NCBI RefSeq assembly: GCF_001469875.2
Contig: NZ_LOPW02000001.1
Span: 62,001 to 126,000 of the forward strand
DNA: 64,000 bases
Reading direction: 5' to 3'
Origin: Haloferax marisrubri
Lineage (GTDB): Archaea; Halobacteriota; Halobacteria; Halobacteriales; Haloferacaceae
Made by a program: the position numbers and the translations under genes. Of the stretch, positions 58,541 to 64,000 are shown in pieces. Within the stretch, counting starts at the first letter, position 1. Every line of letters starts with the position of its first letter. Below the pieces are notes generated by a model that saw only the letters and a program-made list of their open reading frames with translations, did not search any database and was not told the origin of the DNA.

Positions 58541-58570
58541 ACCATAAGCAACTTTTCCTGAAACCATAAG
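58541..58570 (-). promoter_or_regulatory. direct repeats CTTATGGT, 22 bp apart, upstream of gltB
   Basis: On the minus strand CTTATGGT occurs at 58570-58563 and 58548-58541, exactly 22 bp apart (two helical turns). The nearer copy is in the TATA position of a leaderless gltB start at 58520. The repeats may bind a nitrogen regulator. The surrounding 160 nt (58521-58680) is AT-rich, with CATAC-ATA-GTATG at 58600-58612. Confidence 0.45.
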
Positions 58571-58680
58571 GGTGTTACAATATCATATAAGGATGTATCC
58601 ATACATAGTATGTCGACTAATGATGATTCGACGCGCGACGAAAAATATGAACAACCGTGTAAAACGGCGCGACGGCCGGT

Positions 58681-60147
58681 TCAGTAGGACTTCGCGAAGT
58701 ACGCCGTCTCCTCGGCGTCGTCGCCGCAGACCGCGCAGTCCTCGCCGTCGTGAATCTCCGCGTCCTCGTCGTTCAGGGGAACCATGACGATTTCGGCGGC
58801 GATTTGGTCTTTAATCTCGTCCTCGCAGGCCTCGTCACCGCACCACGGCGCTTTCACGTAGCCGCCGTGCTGGCCGATGGTGCCGAGAATCTCGTTGCGG
58901 GCGGACGCCTCGCGGACGTTCTCCTCGAGGTTCTCCTCCGCGGCGGCGTAGAGCTTCGCGTAGACCTCGTCGAACTGCGCTTGGACGGCCTCGGCGATGT
59001 TCTCGCGGTCGAGTTCGACCGACTCGCCGTCGGGGCGGTGAACGGCCGTGACGACGTCGTCGTCGACCTCGTTCGGGCCGATTTCGAAGCGGACGGGGAC
59101 GCCCTTGAGCTCCCACTCGTTGAACTTGAAGCCGGGGTTGCGCTCGTCGCGGGCGTCGAGTTCGACGCGGACGCCGGCGTCTTCGAGGTCTTCGGCGATG
59201 TCTTCGGCGTACTCGAGGACCTTCTCCTGCGTGTCGGCCTGCCAGATGGGGACGATGACGACCTGTTCGGGCGCGATGGTCGGGGGCAGGACGAGCCCCT
59301 GGTCGTCCGAGTGCGTCATGATGAGCGCGCCGAGCGAGCGCCACGACAGCCCCCACGAAGTCGTGTGGGCGGGCTCTTCGTCCTCGTCTTCGGTCGTGTA
59401 GGTGAGGTCGAACGCCTCGGCGAAGGAGGTGCCGAGGTAGTGGGAGGTGCCGGCCTGCACGGACTTGCCGTCGGGCATGAGCGCCTCGACGGTCGTCGTC
59501 GTGTCCGCGCCGGGGAACTTGTCGTGTTCCGGCTTCGCGCCGCGGAGCACGGGGATGGCGAGCACGTCCTCGTAGAGCGACTGGTACTGCGACAGGCGGG
59601 TCATCGTCTCGTCCCACGCGCCGTCGCGGGTCTCGTGGGCCGTGTGGCCCTCCTGCCAGAGGAACTCCTTGGTGCGGAAGAACGGCTTCGTCTCAGTCGC
59701 CTCCCAGCGCACGACGGAGGCCCACTGGTTCACGCGGAGCGGGAGGTCGCGGTGACTGCGGACCCACTGGGCCATGTAGGGCGCGATGATGGACTCGGAG
59801 GTCGGGCGGACGGCGAGGCGCTCTTCGAGTTCCTCGTGGCCGCCGTGGGTGACCCACGCGACCTCGGGGTCGAAGCCCTCGACGATGTCCTTCTCGCGTT
59901 CGAGGTAGCTCTCGGGGATAAACAGCGGGAAGTACGCGTTCTGGACGCCCGTCTTCTTGAACTCGCCGTCGAGGTAGTTCTGGATGGACTCCCACAGCGC
60001 GTAGCCGCGCGGGCGAGTCACGATGAAGCCGCTCATGCCCTCCGGGCCGTAGTTCGCGAGGCCCGCCTTCTGGACGACCTCGGCGTACCACTCGCCGGTG
60101 TTGTACTGCTTCGACTCGGTGATACCGAGTTCCTGCTCGTCGCTCAT
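58681..60147 (-). CDS. proS: prolyl-tRNA synthetase, archaeal/eukaryotic type
   Basis: 488 residues. Class II motifs: FIVTRPRGYALWESIQNYL with motif 1, VRPTSESIIAPYMAQWV, FFRTKEFLWQEGHTAH (motif 2) and TTSWGLSWRSLGALIMTHSDDQGLVLPPTIAP (motif 3). The anticodon-binding domain follows (VVIVPIWQADTQEKVLEYAED), with a C-terminal zinc-binding extension (CGDEACEDEI, CAVCGDDAEE) ending in YFAKSY, the archaeal-type form. ATG at 60147 gives MSDEQELGITESKQY. Divergent from the HTH gene. Confidence 0.96.
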   Translation of the reverse strand: MSDEQELGITESKQYNTGEWYAEVVQKAGLANYGPEGMSGFIVTRPRGYALWESIQNYLDGEFKKTGVQNAYFPLFIPESYLEREKDIVEGFDPEVAWVTHGGHEELEERLAVRPTSESIIAPYMAQWVRSHRDLPLRVNQWASVVRWEATETKPFFRTKEFLWQEGHTAHETRDGAWDETMTRLSQYQSLYEDVLAIPVLRGAKPEHDKFPGADTTTTVEALMPDGKSVQAGTSHYLGTSFAEAFDLTYTTEDEDEEPAHTTSWGLSWRSLGALIMTHSDDQGLVLPPTIAPEQVVIVPIWQADTQEKVLEYAEDIAEDLEDAGVRVELDARDERNPGFKFNEWELKGVPVRFEIGPNEVDDDVVTAVHRPDGESVELDRENIAEAVQAQFDEVYAKLYAAAEENLEENVREASARNEILGTIGQHGGYVKAPWCGDEACEDEIKDQIAAEIVMVPLNDEDAEIHDGEDCAVCGDDAEETAYFAKSY

Positions 60148-60192
60148 TGCCCATCGGTAGCCGTAGCGAACCCTTAAACGCCCCGAAGGTGC

Positions 60193-60210
60193 CGGCGTGC
60201 CGGCACGCCG
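60193..60210. promoter_or_regulatory. 18-bp perfect palindrome between proS and the HTH-like gene
   Basis: CGGCGTGCCGGCACGCCG is self-complementary over 18 bp. It lies between the two divergent starts (60147 and 60311). It could be an operator for either gene. GC-rich genomes give some palindromes by chance, so this is moderate evidence. Confidence 0.4.
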
Positions 60211-60310
60211 TGCGGACCGTCTCCGGCCGACGACGTTCGGCGGGTCCGGCGGACGCATAGATACATATCGTCGGCTGCCCTACCTGTGCGTGGTGGTTGG
60301 CGTGTTAGCA

Positions 60311-60802
60311 ATGGACACAATTGTGAGCGGCGAGCGGCCGACTTCTCGGGAGGAGACGGTCCGAATCGAACTGTGGGTTCCGAGCGGGCGGCGCGCGGAG
60401 TTCACACCGGTCATCGAGCGACTGGACGACGCTGTCGAGCGCGGCCTCGTCTCGGAGTACACGGTCGAGACGTGGGACCGGTTCGTGGACCTCTCTGGGA
60501 AGTTGAGCCCGCGCGAGCGCCGCGCCCGCGACCGACTCGCGTCGTACGCGCGGTGGGCGGCGGCGCGCGGCGACCGACTGACGGGGTTGGGCGACCCCGG
60601 AGTGCGCGGCGTCGGACGGATGGGCCCGGAGCGGCTGACGCGGCGGACCCCGCGGGCGGTCATGGCGGAGTACGAGAACGGCATTCTCGAGCACGTGACC
60701 GCGTGCGAGGAGTGCGTCGGCGCGTTCCGCGGACGGCTCCGCGAACTCGGTTCGGCGACCGAGTCCGAGCGGTCGTCGGAGCGCGTCCGAATCGAGTGGT
60801 AA
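60311..60802 (+). CDS. haloarchaeal HTH-family protein
   Basis: 163 residues from ATG 60311. Begins MDTIVSGERPTSREETVRIELWVPSG, a segment conserved in a large haloarchaeal family annotated as HTH-containing. TPVIERLDDAVERGLVSEYTVETWDRFVDL follows, then a basic middle (RERRARDRLASYARWAAARGDRL) and a CEECVGAFRGRLRELG Cys pair. The Cys pair might bind zinc. Function not established. It has a divergent promoter region with the palindrome at 60193. The frame is open to 60197. Confidence 0.72.
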   Translation: MDTIVSGERPTSREETVRIELWVPSGRRAEFTPVIERLDDAVERGLVSEYTVETWDRFVDLSGKLSPRERRARDRLASYARWAAARGDRLTGLGDPGVRGVGRMGPERLTRRTPRAVMAEYENGILEHVTACEECVGAFRGRLRELGSATESERSSERVRIEW

Positions 60803-60841
60803 AACACGACTCGACCTTTTTCACGCGACACCGCCCGGTGG

Positions 60842-61321
60842 TCAGCGCCGGCTGTCGAACGGGGAATCCCCTTCGCGCCACGACCACCCCGGCAGTCGCG
60901 TCTGAAAGCCCGCGGCGAGCGCGGCGTCGAGGTCGTCGCGGCCGGCGGGACCGTCGGTGTGGACGGCCACGTCCGCGAAGTGGAACGTCGCCTGCGCGAG
61001 GAGTCGGAGCGGCTCGCCGCCGGCGATGGTCGCCGCAAGTTCGCGGCCGAGCACCTCGTCCACGACGAACCCCGGATAGTCGTCCTGCACGTCTAACTGC
61101 TTGAGGATGCGCACGTACGCCGCGACGTTGACGCCGACCTCCCCGTCGGCGAACACCGCGTCAACTGCGTCGAGGTAGGTCGCCTCGTCGACCTCGCCGA
61201 CGCGGGTGTCGAACTGCTCGCCGAGTCGCCGTCGCGTCTCGTTGATGAGCGGGACGACCACGTCCGCGCGGTCTCGGACCCAGTCGTGCTCCGCCGAGAC
61301 AGCCGCCGGTGTGAGTTCCAT
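60842..61321 (-). CDS. conserved haloarchaeal hypothetical
   Basis: 159 residues, predominantly helical: MELTPAAVSAEHDWVRDRAD, NETRRRLGEQFDTRVGEVDEATYLDAVDAVFADGEVGVNVAAYVRIL, YPGFVVDEVLGRELAATIAGGEPLRLLAQATFHFADVAV. No motif is recognised. It lies just upstream of, and divergent from, the aCPSF1 gene, with about 250 nt between starts. I cannot assign a role. Confidence 0.72.
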   Translation of the reverse strand: MELTPAAVSAEHDWVRDRADVVVPLINETRRRLGEQFDTRVGEVDEATYLDAVDAVFADGEVGVNVAAYVRILKQLDVQDDYPGFVVDEVLGRELAATIAGGEPLRLLAQATFHFADVAVHTDGPAGRDDLDAALAAGFQTRLPGWSWREGDSPFDSRR

Positions 61322-61569
61322 GGTCGTCGGTCGACCCCGAGACGCTTCGGCTTTGCGAAGGGTTTTATACTGGCGACATGGTACTGTCGGGTAAGCGGGT
61401 TTTCCCTGCCTCTTCCCGCAGTCGAGATACCACCGTATTCAGTTCACTATGCTCTCTCCGCAGTTGGCCGAGACTGGCACTCGTACACGTGGACCGTCTC
61501 GTGTCGACGCTCCTGAGGTAGGGGTTCCCGAGACCTGCCGGCGCAGGACCGGACGGGTCGCTCGTAACT
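61322..61569. promoter_or_regulatory. 248-nt divergent region with a long leader for the aCPSF1 gene
   Basis: A TATA-like TTTTATAC at 61363-61370 predicts a transcript start near 61392, leaving a 5' leader of about 175 nt, unusual for haloarchaea. The leader has GTCTCG (61496-61501), which can pair with CGAGAC at 61469-61474 or 61529-61534, so alternative hairpins are possible. CTTCG/CGAAG arms (61345-61360) precede the TATA. No gene is supported. Confidence 0.5.
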
Positions 61570-63492
61570 ATGAGCTCCGTAGATAAACAACTCGAGAATT
61601 TGAAGGCAGAGATTACGAACGAACTCCCCCGCGACATCTCGGTTTCCGACGTCAAGTACGAGGGTCCCGAACTCGTCGTCTACACGCGCGACCCGAAGAA
61701 GTTCGCTCAGAACGGCGACCTTATCCGGAAACTCGCGAGTAAGCTCCGAAAGCGAATCACGGTTCGCCCGGACCCGGACGTGCTGTCCGACCCCCGAGAG
61801 GCCGAACCCAAGATTCTGAGCGTCATCCCCGAAGAGGCCGGCGTCACCGACCTCGACTTTCATATCGACACCGGGGAAGTCGTCATCGAGGCCGAGAAAC
61901 CGGGCATGGTCATCGGCCGCCACGGCTCGACGCTCCGCGAAATCACACAGAAAGTCGGCTGGACGCCCGAAGTCGTCCGCACCCCGCCCATCGAGTCCTC
62001 GACGGTCTCGAACGTCCGCAACTTCCTGAAGCAGGAACGCGAGGACCGCCGCCGCATTCTCGAACGGACCGGTCGGCAGATTCACCGCGAACAGCTCTCG
62101 GACGACGAGTGGGTCCGCATCACGACCCTCGGCTGCTGCCGCGAGGTCGGCCGCGCGTCTTTCATCGTCTCGACGCCCGAGACCCGAATCCTCGTCGACT
62201 GCGGCGACAAGCCCGGCTCCGACGACGTGCCGTATCTGCAGGTCCCCGAGGCGCTCGGGTCGGGCGCGAACTCGCTCGACGCCGTCGTCCTCACCCACGC
62301 TCACCTCGACCACTCGGCGCTCATCCCGCTTCTGTTCAAGTACGGCTACGACGGACCCATCTACACGACTGAGCCGACCCGCGACCTCATGGGTCTGCTC
62401 ACGCTCGACTACCTCGACGTCGCCTCGAAGGAAGGCCGCACCCCGCCGTACGAGTCCGAGATGGTCCGCGAGGCCATCAAGCACACCATCCCGCTGGAGT
62501 ACGGCGACGTGACCGACATCGCGCCCGACGTGAAGCTCACCTTCCACAACGCGGGCCACATCCTCGGCTCCGCCGTCTCGCACTTCCACATCGGCGACGG
62601 CCTCTACAACGTCGCGTTCTCCGGCGACATCCACTACGAGGACACCCGCCTGTTCAACGGCGCAGTCAACGACTTCCCGCGCGTCGAGACGCTCGTCCTC
62701 GAATCGACCTACGGCGGTCGCAACGACTACCAGACCGACCAGCAGGACTCCGAAAAGCGCCTCATCGAGGTCATCAACGAGACGTACGACCGCGGCGGCA
62801 AGGTCGTCATCCCGGCGTTCGCCGTCGGTCGCTCCCAGGAGATTATGCTCGTCCTCGAAGAGGCGATGCGCTCGGGCAAGATTCCGAGGATGCCCGTCCA
62901 CCTCGACGGGATGATCTGGGAGGCGACGGCCATCCACACGACCTACCCCGAGTACCTCCGCGACGACCTCCGCGACCGCATCTTCCACGAGGACGAAAAC
63001 CCGTTCCTCGCCGAGGAGTTCAACCACATCGACGGCGGCGAAGAGGAGCGCCAGGACGTCGCCGACGGCGACCAAGCCATCATTCTCTCGACCTCCGGGA
63101 TGGTCACCGGCGGCCCCATCATGTCGTGGCTCCGCCACGTCGGCCCCGACCCGAAGTCCCGACTGGTCTTCGTCGGTTACCAGGCGCAGGGGACGCTCGG
63201 TCGCCGCATCCAGAACGGCTGGGACGAGATTCCGGTCAACGGCCGCGACGGCATGGGCCGGTCGGACACGCTGAAGCTCAAGATGGACGTCGAGACGGTC
63301 GACGGCTTCTCCGGTCACGCCGACCGGCAGGGCCTCGAGAACTTCGTCAAGACGATGAACCCGCGCCCGGAGAAGGTGCTGTGCGTCCACGGTGACGAGC
63401 GCTCCGTGCAGGACCTCTCGTCGGCGCTCTACCACGACTACAACATGCGGACGTTCGCGCCGAAGAACCTCGAGACGTTCCGCTTCAAGTAA
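61570..63492 (+). CDS. archaeal CPSF-type beta-CASP ribonuclease aCPSF1 (transcription termination factor)
   Basis: 640 residues. N-terminal KH domains ([18 protein letters not shown] at about residue 113), then the metallo-beta-lactamase core: [31 protein letters not shown] (HxHxDH, about 241), [22 protein letters not shown] and [16 protein letters not shown], then the beta-CASP part ([41 protein letters not shown] and CVHGDE). It cuts RNA 3' ends at U-rich sites and terminates transcription. ATG 61570 starts [15 protein letters not shown]. Long leader. Confidence 0.97.
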   Translation: MSSVDKQLENLKAEITNELPRDISVSDVKYEGPELVVYTRDPKKFAQNGDLIRKLASKLRKRITVRPDPDVLSDPREAEPKILSVIPEEAGVTDLDFHIDTGEVVIEAEKPGMVIGRHGSTLREITQKVGWTPEVVRTPPIESSTVSNVRNFLKQEREDRRRILERTGRQIHREQLSDDEWVRITTLGCCREVGRASFIVSTPETRILVDCGDKPGSDDVPYLQVPEALGSGANSLDAVVLTHAHLDHSALIPLLFKYGYDGPIYTTEPTRDLMGLLTLDYLDVASKEGRTPPYESEMVREAIKHTIPLEYGDVTDIAPDVKLTFHNAGHILGSAVSHFHIGDGLYNVAFSGDIHYEDTRLFNGAVNDFPRVETLVLESTYGGRNDYQTDQQDSEKRLIEVINETYDRGGKVVIPAFAVGRSQEIMLVLEEAMRSGKIPRMPVHLDGMIWEATAIHTTYPEYLRDDLRDRIFHEDENPFLAEEFNHIDGGEEERQDVADGDQAIILSTSGMVTGGPIMSWLRHVGPDPKSRLVFVGYQAQGTLGRRIQNGWDEIPVNGRDGMGRSDTLKLKMDVETVDGFSGHADRQGLENFVKTMNPRPEKVLCVHGDERSVQDLSSALYHDYNMRTFAPKNLETFRFK

Positions 63493-63604
63493 CGACTCGC
63501 AGTCACGGCGACCCTCACCGGCGCGCCAACCGCCGCCGCGCGACGATTTCTCACGGACGGCGTCCGGGCGAAGATTAATCACGACGCTCGAACGAGTGTT
63601 TGCC

Positions 63605-63988
63605 ATGCGTCTCGCACTTATTGCGCACGACGAGAAGAAGCCGGACCTCATCTCGTTCGCCGAGGAGCGGCAGGCCGACCTCGAACGCTTCGAACTCATG
63701 GCGACGGGGACGACGGGTCAGCGACTCATCGACGCCACGGGCCTCGACATCGAGCGCAAGCAGTCCGGGCCGCTCGGCGGCGACATGCAGATCGGCGCGG
63801 AGATCGCCAGCGAGACCTGCGACGGCGTCATCTTCCTCCGCGACCCGCTGACCGCCCAGCCCCACGAACCGGACATCACCGCCCTGCTCCGCATCTGTGA
63901 CGTTCACCAGACGCCGCTGGCGACAAACCTCGCCAGCGCGGACGCCGTCCTCGACGAACTCATCCGACAGCTCGACGGCGAGGAGTAA
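63605..63988 (+). CDS. mgsA: methylglyoxal synthase
   Basis: 127 residues. [56 protein letters not shown] (catalytic Asp in GGDMQIG), [34 protein letters not shown] contain all the family motifs, including the phosphate-binding GTTG. It converts dihydroxyacetone phosphate to methylglyoxal and phosphate, a glycolytic bypass. The last gene fully in the window; ends 12 nt before the edge. Length is normal. Confidence 0.95.
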   Translation: MRLALIAHDEKKPDLISFAEERQADLERFELMATGTTGQRLIDATGLDIERKQSGPLGGDMQIGAEIASETCDGVIFLRDPLTAQPHEPDITALLRICDVHQTPLATNLASADAVLDELIRQLDGEE

Positions 63989-64000
63989 CCGCTGGGACCA

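Overview
This window comes from a haloarchaeon, almost certainly a Haloferax species close to H. volcanii. GC is very high, the proteins are strongly acidic, Tat signals are common, most starts look leaderless (TATA about 27 nt before the start codon), and the gene set is archaeal: glycerol-1-phosphate dehydrogenase, PAN, Mre11-Rad50 with a zinc hook, aCPSF1, PolB, halocyanins, and a tRNA-Gln(UUG) with a 31-nt intron. It is ordinary, densely coded chromosome. I see no prophage, insertion sequence, CRISPR array or rRNA.

Layout. 1-6.7 kb: a VTT-type membrane protein (cut by the left edge), aspartate/tyrosine decarboxylase mfnA, PEP synthase, a small zinc protein, a J-domain membrane protein, an HTH regulator and an SbcD-like phosphoesterase. 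6.7-13.7 kb: an FAD oxidoreductase, a threonine-synthase-like protein without the PLP lysine, a DtxR-type regulator overlapping a Gdt1-type Mn exporter, a LysE exporter, a Tat-exported hydrolase and glycerol-1-phosphate dehydrogenase. 14-20.7 kb: a DUF420 protein, a glycosyltransferase, a halocyanin, an M42 peptidase, an MTH865-like protein, a possible GIY-YIG protein and an S9 peptidase. 20.7-27.4 kb: the B12-binding subunit of methylmalonyl-CoA mutase with its MeaB chaperone, an alpha/beta hydrolase, a 47-aa membrane protein, a DUF35-thiolase pair, an M28 peptidase and a degenerate NAD-kinase-like protein.

27.5-33.1 kb is a respiratory cluster: split cytochrome b (PetB/PetD type), a membrane-anchored halocyanin as probable first gene, and several small membrane proteins of unknown function, with no Rieske gene. 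33-42.4 kb holds endonuclease III, a DUF998 protein, a 44-aa membrane protein, PAN, an HTH-hypothetical-mre11-rad50 operon and three haloarchaeal hypotheticals. 42.5-50.2 kb holds polB (intein-free), sufCBD, a ferritin-like protein, a second DtxR-type regulator with a cysteine-rich tail, and the intron-containing tRNA-Gln. 50.3-64 kb has an FkbM methyltransferase, an AlaX editing protein, an HD hydrolase, an epimerase, glutamate synthase, ProRS, two hypotheticals, the RNA nuclease aCPSF1 and methylglyoxal synthase.

Themes that tie genes together are metal and Fe-S homeostasis (two DtxR-family regulators, an Mn exporter, Suf), electron transfer (two near-duplicate halocyanins and cytochrome b), and DNA repair (Nth, Mre11-Rad50, PolB). 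The least explained items are the lysine-less threonine synthase homologue, the NAD-kinase homologue without GGDG, the Rieske-less cytochrome b cluster, and a series of inverted repeats at promoters.
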